Below, in pieces: positions 50,501 through 62,790 of a stretch of DNA of 64,000 nt (the first letter of the stretch is position 1; each line of letters opens with the position of its first letter). A program made the translations under genes and the position numbers. The DNA is from Cyanoderma ruficeps. Lineage: Eukaryota > Chordata > Aves > Passeriformes > Timaliidae. The stretch spans positions 15,727,719 through 15,791,718 of the forward strand of contig VZDJ01000346.1 in NCBI GenBank assembly GCA_008694505.1, read 5' to 3'. The notes below the pieces were generated by a model that saw only the letters and a program-made list of their open reading frames with translations, did no database searches and was not told the origin of the DNA.

Positions 50501-53500
50501 CTCATCTTTTTTAAATTTTAGCTTCAACATATTCCATTTCTTTCTCATAAGTGAAGCTAAATCAATATGGATTCAAGACTTTTGATTGGCAACAGACTAC
50601 AGCAGGAAAGAGTTGGAGAAACAGGGATAAAATTGGAGAAACAGGGATTCCTATTAACTTAGAGATCGTTTAGTCATGAAACCCTTTACCACAGTGTGTA
50701 CAAGGAACAAATCAATTATAATCAAGCAGTTCAGAGGTCCTCCGAGAAGAATCTGGAAGTGGAATAGGAAAAGTTATTCAAAACTCTCGAGTGTATTTTG
50801 GGCAGAGGCAGAAAGCACGGAAGTTATTTCACTTTTTTGTTGTAACTAATAGCTACTGAATTTTGTTACCAACTTTTTCAGAGATGGTCATACCTACCTT
50901 GTGAGACCTAAGGCAGATACTCCCTAAGGTCAATTTTTGAGGGACGGGATCTGGCAGGACCATCATGCACCTTCCAAAATACTCTCCCAGTTTTGCTGGC
51001 CACAAATTCTTTACTGACAGCATTCGGTGATGGAAATCCCAAGAGGTTCCTGTATTTAACTTTCTTATTGCACGCCCTAATTCAACTTGAGCCACTTTCG
51101 CCTCTTAACCACAGCCCCTGAAGTTTCCATCATCACATCCTTCCCTCATGTCTTTTAGCTTCTGGGTCAGCATGTAAGCTACTGCCTGTTTAATACTTTC
51201 TGGTGTGCTTCTCCTCATCACTCTGTGTTGCTGACATAAGAAGACTCAGAACCCATGTGTCCCAAGTCTTGCTCACTGCATCAGTTATCTCCCTCAGTCT
51301 CTCCCTCTGTCTTTCTTCTTTGATGGTTCATGGTTCCAACCGTAGGAAAGGAAACTGTTCAATGCCTTCACTTATTTTGCTGTCCTTTCGCATTATTTTT
51401 GTTGTGGTGAGGAATGGACTCCAAGACCATTCCAGACAAGTCTTCAACCCAAGCTCCCATGGTTTTCAAAGAGGTCCTCATGCCTTTCAAGAAGAATCAT
51501 GATTGGCTCCATTTCAGGTCCCATATATTTTTAAAATCAGAACATCTGATCTATTCTGACATTTACCTTAACCTCAAAGTAAAGTAGGCAAGTAAAGTCT
51601 TGAGCATGCTAGGTTATGCATAACAGGCTGGATGTTGCCTCTCCAGGATTATCCGCATTGCACAAAACCAAATAGCTGCATACTGAAACTTTTTTGGATA
51701 AACCAACACACTCCTCCACATAGGTAAGACACATCAAGGCTTTCCGCTATACTTCTAAGTGCACTGCCAGGCCCCATGCCCTAAAGTCTTACAAATAACT
51801 TGACAAATACTTCAGTTATCCTAGTCTTGCAGATTTCTGTGTTGACAAACACAGCTAAAGTTCTAAGGAATTCTTGATCATTTGACAATATCCTCTAGTC
51901 CAGAAGAAATAAAGTCATTGGACTTTGGTGAAGTCTTGAAACATAAAATTTCAAAGTACCAAGAAGTGACTGCTTTCAGTACATTTAATGTACAAACATG
52001 ATTTCATGTATCAGAGCTGCAGTCAGGATCCAATTCCTACCCCATTCAATGCAGTCAGTCCCATCCTTGAGGCTGCAGAGAGTGCTGGCATCACTGGAAT
52101 AGAAGTCTGTTTGCTCTGGTAGTTTGGTTGGTTTATTGTGATTTCAGTTTTGCAACAGTTTTATTGTACACCATTGTCTGCATGAGGCAAAGAGAAAGTT
52201 CAAGAGCAAAATACCAGGACTTCTGCTGCGCTGCAGATGCTTCCTGCAGCAGTTCTCCTGTAGGTGGGAAGCAACATATTTAATGCTGCCATAAATGCAA
52301 GATTTATTAGAAGCAGGCTTATGTCATTCCCTTCACAATGCAAAAAGTACTTCAGTAGTCTTGTAATGTGCATTGCCACTTTTGTGTGGCAACCATGGGC
52401 TCTCTTAGCAGCTAAAAGACAAATGGAGAAAAGAGATTCCCTGCCACAAGGACCTCATTATCTAGCCTTTCAAAAACTACTGAAGGTAGTGATGGGTTGG
52501 AGAGAAAGAAGAAGAGACACCAACAAAATGAACCAGTTACACATAAGGAATAATTTCATATGTCACCAATAAGACCAGGCAGAATGGTTATGCTGCATTT
52601 TACATTTCAGAAATGACAGAAATGAAAGGTTCTAGTAACCATCTTCTTGTAAAATCTCATGGAAACTCATTTTTTACATGGGACCTTGATGTACTGGTAT
52701 CAATAAGAATGGAGACTGTCCAAACCCTTAAAGCCTCACCATGGTAAAAATATGTTTCTCAGAAGGTCTTCTGTTATATGATTGTAACTTTATTCCTTCT
52801 GCTTTGTCCCATCACAAAGGAGAATAAGGTTGCTATTTTAAATGTGGGCATTGTTGTACAAATGGCCAGACCAATGTTGCATGAACTGTTTCCATGCTTT
52901 TTGCCAGGCAGTTTTACAGATGCTGGCAATAGTACAGCAATGACTTGAATCTATTTCTTTGGGAATGAATTCATCAGAATTCCTTCACAACATAATTTGA
53001 GCAATGGAGGAAATTTTCTGTAATTTTTTAAAAGTACTTAAGAAGTGCCTCAACCAGCATAAATAAAAGTATAAAGAGTCAATTCCCAGGTCCTCACATA
53101 TTCTCAGCTATAAGAGTGATAGGCCAAACTAAAAAGGAAAGCAATTTTTAGCTTAAAAAGAATTAATCTTAGCAATAAATTTGGATTTATTGTGCCAAAC
53201 TGTTGTTTGGATTTTAGGGTAAAGTTTTATCTTCCTTAACTAATTATTCCCTAGTTATCCTTAAGAAAAACTCAACATTTTCCATTGCTCATAGCATCTT
53301 GCATAGCTATGAGTAGATATGCTATTATTCCTGCATATAGATGAAATGGAGATCATCCTAACTCTCTATTTTATTGTTAACCATCATTGCATCTTACTAA
53401 AGAAAGATACTATGGGTCCTCAGTCTTTACTGAAGATTTTCAGGTCATGGAGATCTCAAGTCACAATCTCTAAATTCTGTACTCCACAGAATTTAAAAAT

Positions 53501-53618
53501 AAATGAATAAATAAAACTCTCTAACTTTCTATAAACAAGAATATTCCTTTCTTATATGAAAAAAAGAAAGCATCTGACTGCTGTCTCTGTGACTGGTGTA
53601 CCATATTGCATACTGGAT
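47531..53618. other. AT-rich non-coding stretch
   Basis: About 6 kb with no recognised gene or mobile element. Open frames of at most 102 codons (52264-52572 plus) are unrecognised. A 20-bp tandem duplication lies at 50612-50650. The part around 49.1-49.3 kb is AT-rich with homeodomain-like TAATTA words. Confidence 0.5.
50612..50650 (+). repeat. 20-bp tandem duplication
   Basis: The block TTGGAGAAACAGGGAT occurs twice, 20 bases apart. A small local duplication with no further copies seen. Confidence 0.85.
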
Positions 53619-54061
53619 CTCATGATGTATCACATACACATTTGGTGCAATTCCTTGACCAATTCTCTTTCACATAATAGGGTTCAACAGAAGACATTTC
53701 AGAGCTAGATGGGCTCCAGCTGAATGGATGGCTCCTTGAGAAAATCACAACAGGACCTCTATAGAAACCTTTTGGTGTTAAAGGAAAGGTTTCCTTGATA
53801 TGGTACCTCATTGAAGGGCCACAAAAACTTACAGCAAAACTCTGCAATTGAATGGCACTATCAAAGAAAGCAGCAGAACCACATAGCATCTTATATCTGA
53901 GAGTCCACGATTGACCCTATTCACGTCGACACTGGCCATTCTGTTCTTCATTGGTCTTTATGGAAATTTTCACTGTCTGCCAGCTTTAATGATAGTGTGA
54001 TGAAGACGGTGGAAGTATCATAAAGACGAATGGACTCGATGCATGTATTTACTGCTCGTAG
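53619..54061. other. Segment upstream of the cysteine-rich open frame
   Basis: A minus-strand 89-codon open frame (53620-53889) is unrecognised. From about 53915 to 54061 the sequence has several CpGs (for example in CACGTCGACAC), more than the AT-rich background. That hints that this part and the following cysteine-rich segment share an origin distinct from their surroundings. Confidence 0.3.
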
Positions 54062-54235
54062 GAAGAGGCGGAGGTGTTTTTCCAGGTGAGGCAGCTGCAG
54101 AACACGGGCGCTAACTCTGTGACGGAGCTCCCCCTGATGGTGCTCTGCAAATGCAAATGCACGAACAGGGGTCCCAGGTGCTGCCCCTCCAATTTCTGCA
54201 GCAACAAAGGCTGTTCAGACCAGCTCGGTCTGTAA
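54062..54235 (+). other. Cysteine-rich 57-codon open segment (exon-like or relic)
   Basis: The frame opens right after an acceptor-like TACTGCTCGTAG and runs 57 codons to TAA at 54233-54235. The last 29 residues hold seven cysteines, with CKCKCTNRGPRCC followed by NFCSNKGC. The spacing loosely recalls tesmin/TSO1-type or transposon-associated CXC clusters, which use close CxC pairs to bind zinc, but it is not a full match to any domain I know. There is no upstream in-frame ATG: a TAG stands directly before the segment, so it could only be translated as a spliced terminal exon. An overlapping minus-strand frame (54049-54246) is probably its shadow. Elevated GC and CpG mark it off. It may be a real last exon, a transposon relic, or chance. 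Confidence 0.25.
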
Positions 54236-55004
54236 AAGTCTCCCACTACACTCCCCCTGAAAATAGCTTATGGATAATGCCGAGAAAGACCCATATTTTT
54301 GTCATTAAACGTCAGAAATCTCTCTCATGCCTAAAGATAAATACCACCAGCTGGTTCTGGTGGTGGTACTGAGCCATGGCACTGCTGAAGGCCTCACAGA
54401 GGAGACAACGGAGCAAATATTAAGAGCTTTTTTTGGGCTGTTGTTGTTGTTGCATTTTCTCTCACTAATCGCTTTGCCATGTAGAATAAACTAGGTCATG
54501 ATTTTTTGAATCTTTGAGCTTGGCAATGCTGTTAACATGTAACAGAGTTTGTGTCTGATGATCCTCCAAAATAAACTGACTGTATGTGAAGCGACAGGGG
54601 AACTTGGTCATCAGATGTAAATCTTCCACTACAGGCTAGCCAAGTACTGAAAAATCATGAGTTGGATCCCTTAAAAATCACAGAATTCTCGTTAAAATCA
54701 TGACTGTTACACAAACATGCACATTTTGGTTTTGATTGTTTTTTACATTGTCTAGTGGTCCTTTCAGCCTCCAGGCTACATATGAGTGATCCTTTTTATT
54801 TCCAGAGTTTTCCCACAATATATGGCCTTGAAACATTTTTCTTTGATATATGAACACTGACATTTTAACAAAAATCATGTGAACCCTCAAACTAGGTCTT
54901 TAATGAAGACACCAAGAGCCTTGCAATAAAATGGAGCTAGGGAGAATTGCATGGTCTGAACACAGGGCAACTGAATAAAAACTTTGAATTATAAACCTGT
55001 CTGA
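54236..55004. other. Non-coding stretch with a short TTG repeat
   Basis: No gene recognised. (TTG)4-5 lies at about 54439-54452. No AATAAA-type signal stands close behind the cysteine-rich frame; the first clear one found is AATAAA near 54485-54490, about 250 bp downstream. Confidence 0.5.
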
Positions 55005-55080
55005 GACAAAAATCTTTACCTCAATTCCCAGACAAAAATCTTTACCTCAGTTCCCAGACAAAAATCTTTGCCTCTAGTTC
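55005..55080 (+). repeat. 26-bp tandem repeat, three copies
   Basis: The unit begins GACAAAAATCTTTACCTCA and recurs at 55005, 55031 and 55057 with a period of 26 bases. The third copy has diverged (TTTGCCTCTAGTTC). Its CCTCAGTTCCCA part resembles the CCTCAGTTTCCCC block of L2/MIR, so the array seems to have grown from the edge of the ancient repeat that follows. Confidence 0.9.
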
Positions 55081-55230
55081 AACTTCTACATCTGCACAGC
55101 AGGACTAATAGTACTTTATCCCAGGGCTTAATGAATATGGTGATTTTACCATTTATCTTACTCAAGTATCTTGAATGCAAAAAGACTTTGCAAATTCTAT
55201 ATTGCGTTATTCTATGCTGGTTTATCCCCT
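55070..55230 (+). mobile_element. L2/MIR-like ancient repeat fragment
   Basis: From CCTCTAGTTC through CATCTGCACAGCAGGACTAA, then TAGTACTTTATCCCAGGGCT and TTAATGAA, the order of blocks follows the L2/MIR 3' region (CCTCAGTTTCC, CATCTGTAAAATGGGGATAA, TAGTACCTACC, AGGGTT, AAATGA). A later AAGACTTTGCAAATTCTATA recalls the L2 end AGCGCTTTGCAAACC. Divergence is high, as expected for an element that predates the bird lineage. Confidence 0.5.
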
Positions 55231-55319
55231 AACAAAAAACTCGGTCACAGCATATATTCAGGTTTTTAATTTTTCTAACCAATATGCCTCAGAACAGGAT
55301 TCTTTCTGTAGAAAATAAC

Positions 55320-55430
55320 AGTGAGGGGGGGACAGCATCCAGTCTCAGTGGGGTGCCTGCTCCCTGATTTGCAGTCACTCCCAGGGCTGGCTGGCTGGCA
55401 TGGCGCAGCTCTGTCTCTCAGTGCTAGTGG
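55320..55430. other. Short GC-rich patch
   Basis: About 110 bp of clearly higher GC content, with a G7 run (55324-55330) and a CTGGCTGGCTGG triplet of tetramers, inside AT-rich DNA. I see no open frame or repeat identity to explain it. Confidence 0.4.
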
Positions 55431-58274
55431 AATATTCCATTATACATTAAACAATGTTTTCCAAAACAGATGAGTTATTTCTTACTGAAAACAATAATAA
55501 CAACCCAATCCCCTGGAAGAAAACTTAAATCATTTGTATTACCCGAACAGCAGGACACAGACTATCAGTGCAGTTTCATTCATAGTGCTGTTGCCACAGC
55601 CACACCTAATGACCTCCTGAGATGATCTTCATGCCCTGAGATGGTTCCATAAGCATAGGCATTAATTTAGTACGAGGAACTATGGTGATTAACTTCAAAT
55701 GACTGGCTGAAATAATATGGTTGAGATGCTTCTGAGCCTGTATCAGAACAACAGGCTAGCCAATAAACACTGACTATCACAGTTTGCATTTAGATCACTC
55801 CCTTTATCCAGAGCATGTTATAAATATCAGAGATTTTTTTTGTCTCACCCCAGACAGACAGATAAAGGATGGTTTAAGAAGCTCCACAGGGAGCAAAGTC
55901 AGGCATCTGCAGTTGCTATTAACAATATAAGTGAGTGGTTCAAGGTCCAATGACTCTGCCCCTCACATTTCCCTAAATAACCAAGTGCTGCATATTGCTG
56001 CAGTTTAAGCACCCAAGTCACAAACTGCAGTCAAAGTTGCTGGCACAAGATCATTAGCAAATGACTCTCTTAGTCTGCTAATGCCCTGGGTTCATACCCT
56101 AACCACTAATTCCTGTAGGAAATGTATTACTCGTTATCATAGTTGAGTACATGATTCACACTTTCTGGAAGGTTTCATTTTATTCCTGAATAACATAACT
56201 TTAATTTTTCAGATTTTCTGATGTGAACCAATGTAAATCACTCTTCAGAGATAGAGGCATGTTTTAGGGGAGCATTTGCTCCTTTATTTTGACTTCTACT
56301 TCTCCCAGGGGCATATCCCAAGGAAGTTACTGTACACATGGTGTATGTGGGATTTAATAAATAGGAAAGACATGAAATTTAAGTGATTTTTGGCAGTTAT
56401 CCCTTTGTAAATGTTAGCTTTTTCCCTGCAAAGGGTGTGTAACCCTTAGTGAATCAGCCTTTTAGTGTTTTATTTGGTAACAGACTTAATAGTATGTTGT
56501 ACAGGGTCTAAAGGCTTAAGATTAAAATGATACGTATCCGGTAAAAGGACTGAGCTAATCCCCACCAGCTGGAATACAGTGCTGAGGGGCCCCCCTTTCT
56601 GGATGGATTTTACACTGGAATTAAGACCTCTTCTTAAAACAAATGAAAGAAAGTTTGCAGAAGCGAGGACATACAGTAGTAGAACAAAATGAAGTTGCAG
56701 CAATAAAGCTACAGAAACCCTTCTTTCGACTGGCTCCAATCTTCCAAGCTAGCTCAGACAAAGCATCAGTCCCTGCTTGCTGCAGTGCTGGGGCAGACAG
56801 CCCTTCTCTGCTGTGTGCAGGCATCAGTCTAATAAAAAAGCCTTCTTCCTGATTTGGAAGATGTATTACTTCTGGATTCAAGTGCTTCCAAAAATATATG
56901 AGATGTAGAAAACACTCCTCATTTGCCAGAAACACATTGGAGTTTTGCTTACACTACATTCTTTCCTCGTATATGTTTGGAAAAAAAAAAAAAGAAGGGA
57001 GGGAGGGGGGCAAAGAGACTGTAATACATTGAACTGAAAACTTTCATCACAATGATAAGATATAACTTTGGGTAAAGAGCCTGGAGGACAGCTCAGTCAA
57101 TACTGTCTTGAAATCTTCTTTTACACCTCTTTCTGAAGTATAAATATGGACTTCATCCAGTTTTCCCAATCTGAATGACTTTGGCTGGGGGAGGTTGGTA
57201 TGGAAGTCATTTCCCTTTTAGGTGCAGTAGCTGCTTTCCACAGACTCAACAAAGACATGAAATATCATTAATATCTGATTCTGAAAGGCTGACAATCACT
57301 TCTTTGTTTTACACAGCCATCCAGGGAAAGCTGCTGTGTATTACCATATCGCAAGCAAAATTATACCTATTAAGCTCTGATAGGAGTTCTGGAATATTTC
57401 TCTCATTTGTTCTGGGATATAGTGATTGAATATGTCTATTGTTTTCACAATCAGAATTTCATCATTTAAATGGTATTATGTGTAAACATTGCTTCAGTTA
57501 AGGGTGGGTAATCCTGGGCCAGATTCTTAAGCCTGTGACCTGTTTGGGACATATTTCCAAAGATAAGGGCTAAAACCTCCCTATTAAAAAGCCAGAAAGA
57601 GGTGAGATAGTTTGTTCAGTGGGTGCTGAATCACAGTAGAAAAGAGTCTACTTCTTCTTCAAACAAGCGGGAAGACTCTGCAGGCCTCAGCAACACTTCT
57701 CTGCTCCACAATAGAAGGAAAGCAAGTTGAAAGTCTTGCCCAGGGGATTTCTCAGCTCCAGAACTCATTGGAAAAGGAATAGGGAAATGCCACTTTTTAT
57801 GTGTTTAATTCTTAAAAACAATCAAAGCATTCCTCTAAGTTATTTTAGAAGGTGTAAAAATAGTCTTTGTTTTCTTCTAATTCTCTCTAATAGCCAATCA
57901 AGATCACACTACTAGTGCTAAAATCTGCTATCAGAAATTAAACTTCTTGGTCATATACAGTACACAAGAATTATTACTCTTTTTTGTTTCCTCTTTTTTT
58001 ATTTTTGGTTGACTGTATGAAAAGAAAATTGAATTTTTAAGTAATGCAGTTAGTTAATTATTTGCAGGACTGAGCAAATCCTCATCGGATGATGATTTTT
58101 TTTATAATACCCCTAATTAGCATAAAATGAACCTAAAACTATAAATTAAATGTTTTATTTGAAGGAAAGACTTAAACCGACATGTCTAAACTGATCCAGT
58201 TTTAATTGTTCTCAGGTTCTCATATCTTGCAATAAGCATAAATAAAAACTTTTCCGTTGCTCTGTCAGAAAGAA
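55431..58274. other. AT-rich non-coding stretch
   Basis: No supported gene. Overlapping frames on both strands occur at 56470-56935; one on the minus strand (56739 to 56470) begins with a hydrophobic, signal-peptide-like start, but nothing after it is recognisable and the opposite strand is equally open. An A13 run followed by GGGAGGG purines lies at 56981-57010. Confidence 0.5.
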
Positions 58275-58435
58275 GGTAATAGTTAAGCACTGTTATCACC
58301 CCCATTTTACAGAGAAACTGATTCCAAAGCACAGAAATACTCTGGTGAAAGGTCAAAAGGAGCATTTATGCCAGATCTGGGAACGGCACTGTTATCTGCT
58401 GCCTTCTAGGCATTTGCTTTAACCACATCCTTCCT
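58275..58435 (+). mobile_element. MIR SINE remnant
   Basis: The blocks follow the MIR consensus in order: TGTTATCACCCCCATTTTAC, AGAGAAACTGA, AAGCACAGAAA, then GGTCAAAAGGAGC in place of the usual GGTCACACAGC, CCAGATCTGGGAACGGCA, and finally CTAGGCATTTGCTTTAACCA with CATCC. It covers most of the MIR core and 3' half at about the divergence expected for this amniote-wide SINE. It has no coding capacity. Some MIR copies are known to have become regulatory elements, but nothing local shows that here. Confidence 0.7.
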
Positions 58436-61400
58436 TCCAATACACTGCAACTTCTTTTCACCAAACATTTCTTTAATGGTTATTTCTTCTCATAAAGCAC
58501 CTGAGATCTACCTGGAAAAAAAAATGCAAAAAACTTTACACAAGGCATTTTTGTCTCTCTCTTGTTCTTTTTTTCTTTAATATTCTGTTGAAAACATTTT
58601 GTGGAAAATCAGAGGAGTGTTGTGAACTGAAGTGCTGCATGAAGGTACTTATCAATAATATCACCAAATGTCATGATCACCTAGGAGTACAAGCAAACAG
58701 TCTGTATTATAGTTATGCTTTTCTATTTAAAATATCAGTCTTTGTTGATATGTGCAGGGACAGCAATGAAGGCAGCATGCGATACTCTGGCAAAGTCTTG
58801 GCTCTTAAGATACCTTGTGCTCACACTAGCAGGTTGCTCTGGAAGAGGCATTTGCCCCCCTACAGTGTAGTTTCTCCTCTCCCAGAAACACTGTAAATAT
58901 GTAAATAACATAAATTACATCTGGAATTTAATGCTCCTGCACCACTTTTTTTCTCCTATTGCAGAAAGGTGCCCTTCAAAGAACTGGTTGGAAGAGAGGT
59001 AAGCCTACTGTCAGAGCATGTCAGAAGTTAATTTAAATTCATACTTATTCTGTCCTCATCTGAAATATAAGTCCAAGATAAAATATTAAGTATTTGATCG
59101 TATTTAGCAGATTTCAAAGAATTATGGCCAAGGCTATATTTTGAACTTCCAGCCAACTTATCTTAATGAACAGTCTCCCCTTATTTTGATAGATATGTTT
59201 ATGTCTTTTACAATCATGAGGAAAAAAAATCAAGAACAATATGGCTTTACATTCTCTTATTGCATCCCTGGTTTTGCTCACTTCATTAAATAAACCCTTT
59301 AAAATCACTTTATTAGCCTCTCTTCTGAATTTATATTTCAAAAACCCTTCTACTCCAGTGTCTGTTTTTTCCTGGTGTCAGCAACTGGCCGCAACTGCTT
59401 CAAAAATCTCAAAAATTTGTTGCTAGTAACTCAGTCTAAAATTTTCAGACAGTGTATTAGGCTGAAGTAAATCGTGCACAGATGTAGTGCCATTGGGGTT
59501 TTCGACCTGTTTATAATGGCTTTTAATTTGCTGTATTAAATTAATAGCTAATTTAATAAGAATTTTAATGCAAGGCATTTTCATGTGGAGTTTCTTACTT
59601 GAACTATAAATCACACTATGGTTTGTGTACAAACATGACGATTCTCACCTTATTTAGTAGCACAAAATCTAAAATATAGACCTATTTTTTGAGGACTATC
59701 TCTGCTCAATTTAAAAAAAAACTCATGTGAAATTTCTGCATTTTGTAGTAGATTTAAAATAAAACCAGCCTAAACTGTTTCATTTAATACACTGATAACA
59801 GACTCTTTGTTAGGACTCCTAACCTTAATTTCCTGGATACTGTGAAGCAATACCTGATTGGGGAAATAATAAGAATTTGTCTGTTATTTTTAGATCACTC
59901 ACTTTATTTGGCTCAATAATTTGGCATGTTAATATTTCTTAAAAAAAAATAAAAATGTTTAAATCTTCTTTAAGGCTACTGTCACTTGTATTTAATGTAA
60001 TTTAATTAGCTTCTCTAAAAAGTCTCTTTAAAGTCTGTTAATGCTTAGCCAATCACTTTGGTTTAGGATCTTTTCTATTTGCCTCAAACAGCCCTGGAGT
60101 TTTCACATTTTCCTTTATGAAGTCTCTTTCCTGGGCACAACATTTATCCATGTTGGTGGTACCAGAGTGGAGAAGAAAGGTGTGGGAGGGAGGATTGATG
60201 TGACCAAGCAAAGAACCTGCCGAGAATTTCAGAACCTAAATACTTCTTTGGGTGTGAGTCCAACTTCAAACTAACAGCACCAGTTTTTTTTAAAGTATAA
60301 TGCAAATGCTTCCATAAATATTAAGGGCATTTTTTGGCTAAATGACTGTATATGCAAGGCAGGGTTTTCTGGATGAGATCTCTGCCATGTTTCATGTTGT
60401 TTGGTTTCAGGACACCAGGTCCATTCAGGTAAGAGAATGGCCTGATCTGTCATTTCTGGCATGGGAATGACAGGGCTACAGGCAGCTCAGCTGCATCTCC
60501 ATTGCTTTTCCATGGACCAGAGCATTCTTTCATAGGACTGAAAGTAAAGACCAAGTGTATGGCTTTGTTCTGCTCAGGTAAATATTTCCTCTTCTCCAGC
60601 AGTCTGCAGTGCAGGGGAGCCAACATGCATCATTCTCAAACAAGCAAGGGAAAAGGCTTTCTTTTGCTCTAGACTACCAGCTCTCCAACAGCAGGGAGAA
60701 GAAGAAAGGTCATGTGATCTTTTCAGCTGTAGCTGCAATTCTAGAAATGCCTTCCTAACATGAATCAATCAGTAAACCTTTGAGAGCTGGATGAATCTCT
60801 CACACATAAGCAGAAAGTCAGTTAAAGCACGGGCAATTTGTGGCATTGTAAAAGCCTGTGAAAGTGATAGGCAAGAAGGGAAATTGCCAAGGAACTAAAA
60901 TTTGACCTCTTTCATCCCATTGGTAGCAAAACTTTTCAGTGCTGCCAGAGGAAATGAATCAACAGAACTCAATTTATAAACACACAAGATCAGACAAAAC
61001 TGTCATTAAACATTTAATGAGCTTTCAAAATAGGAGCAGCACTTCACATATCAATACTTAACAGAAAAACATGCTTTTAACCTTCTTCTTTTTAATGAGC
61101 AGCTCAAGGGAATTAAATATTCTGGGTATTTATGAGTAAGTTACAACATAGGTGAATCTGATAGGGTTTCCATTATGTGGTATCAGGTAGGAGCTGTATA
61201 TCAGAAAGGAAGCTGTAACAGAAAGCCCTGCCACATGAATGGAGCATACATTGAGTGTTTATTTTTTCAGATTCAATATTCAGTCCCCAAGGTGAAACAA
61301 TAATGAGTGACATCTTACTGACTGCCCAAACAGATCTTATGTTGTACTTTCAGATAATATGCAGTAATTCAATATTAGTACTCATAAAATCTTGTGTTCA

Positions 61401-61461
61401 TGGAAACCAAAAGAAGAGAAACTACTTTGCCTGAGCTGGGTTTTAAGTTCATAGGATAAAT

Positions 61462-61471
61462 GGGGGGGGGG
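61462..61471 (+). repeat. G10 homopolymer
   Basis: A run of ten guanines, unusual in this AT-rich setting and a likely place for sequencing or assembly length error. Confidence 0.9.
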
Positions 61472-62772
61472 TATGTTTTGGTTTTGTTGTGGGGTTTTTT
61501 TAATTCATGATTTGCATTTTAATTGGTTTTGGATACATTTCATTTTATTTATGATGTGTTGGGGTTTCACATTTATATTTTTGTTTCAATACACTTGGTC
61601 AACCTGCTATATGATTTGATTTTTTTTAAGTCCTTAAGCTCCTCCTTGTGTGAAATGCAGAAAACATATAGACCTTCATTTTCAGAGCTTGATTAGGGAA
61701 GTGATTTTATACTTGCACAGACACTATTAGTCTGCTAGACATATGCTCTAGCTATTGGTGTCCTGAAACTAGACATTAAGCTTAATATTAATATTGATCA
61801 AAAAAAAAGGACCATGCCTATGAAAATATTTTGAAAAAAATTAATAGGTTTTCAAAAAGTTTTTCAGAGTTATTTTCCTTAATTCTGACAAAAAGTCAGT
61901 GTTTTCATGGAAAGAAAACATGACTGATTAAAAATATGGTTTGCTTGGAAAAAACCCAAACCAATTTTATTTCATGAAGCATGCAACCAATACGGTTGGA
62001 CAGAGTATGTGTACCCTGAATTCCAGCCTACCAGGAAACACCCTCACTCTCTAGTCTGCAGATACATAAACAGATTGGTCACATGAAAGGTGTAAGACCT
62101 GGGAGTAAAAAGAGGAAAAATATTTATTTAGATTATAAAATGTACACTACTGAAATGGAACTTATCCAAACCTCAAAGCAGTTTCAATGGAATTAGAATG
62201 ACCACTTCTACTTTGTACGACTACATAAATGAGGCGTATCATTATAGTAGTCTGACCACTGCCACAATAAAAGCATCTTATGCATCGCCAAAGATCCACA
62301 GAGGTTTCTAAACTCACCCAAGACATTAGATGTTGAAAATCCACAGACAAGTACATTTCTGCTGCTAGTGGTTGATGAATAATCTGTAAATTATGTGGAA
62401 AAGGTAAATAATTTTAACAGGTTCCACCTGTAATCAAGCTGTAAGTCATAACAATTTCATGTATTGCTTCAGAAGGGAAAATTGCTGCCTGTATTACTGA
62501 GGATACTTGATTACCCAGAAAATTAATTTTTTTTTCCAAAATGCAGGCCTTAGTGATTCACATCTAGGAGTCTTCCACGCATTATTTAAGGAATACACAG
62601 AATTAATTTGACAAGGGAAGTAACAAGGTAAATTTAACTTTACTTCTGAAAACACAACATTAAGAACTTGAGCTTACACAAAATGAAAACAAACTTCCAA
62701 GCAATAACAATAATCAAATTGCTGATCAGCTCACTAGGAGGAGAACTTAGTATTTCTGGAACAATAAAACAT

Positions 62773-62790
62773 ATTATAATTAATTATAAT
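62773..62790. repeat. 18-bp perfect AT palindrome
   Basis: ATTATAATTAATTATAAT equals its own reverse complement. It consists only of A and T and lies in a very AT-rich segment, so chance is a fair explanation; its overlapping TAATTA words are homeodomain-type sites. Confidence 0.75.

Noticed and set aside
56470..56739. Minus-strand 89-codon frame starting with a signal-peptide-like hydrophobic segment
   Set aside because: Nothing recognisable follows, the other strand is equally open, and there is no promoter or splice support.
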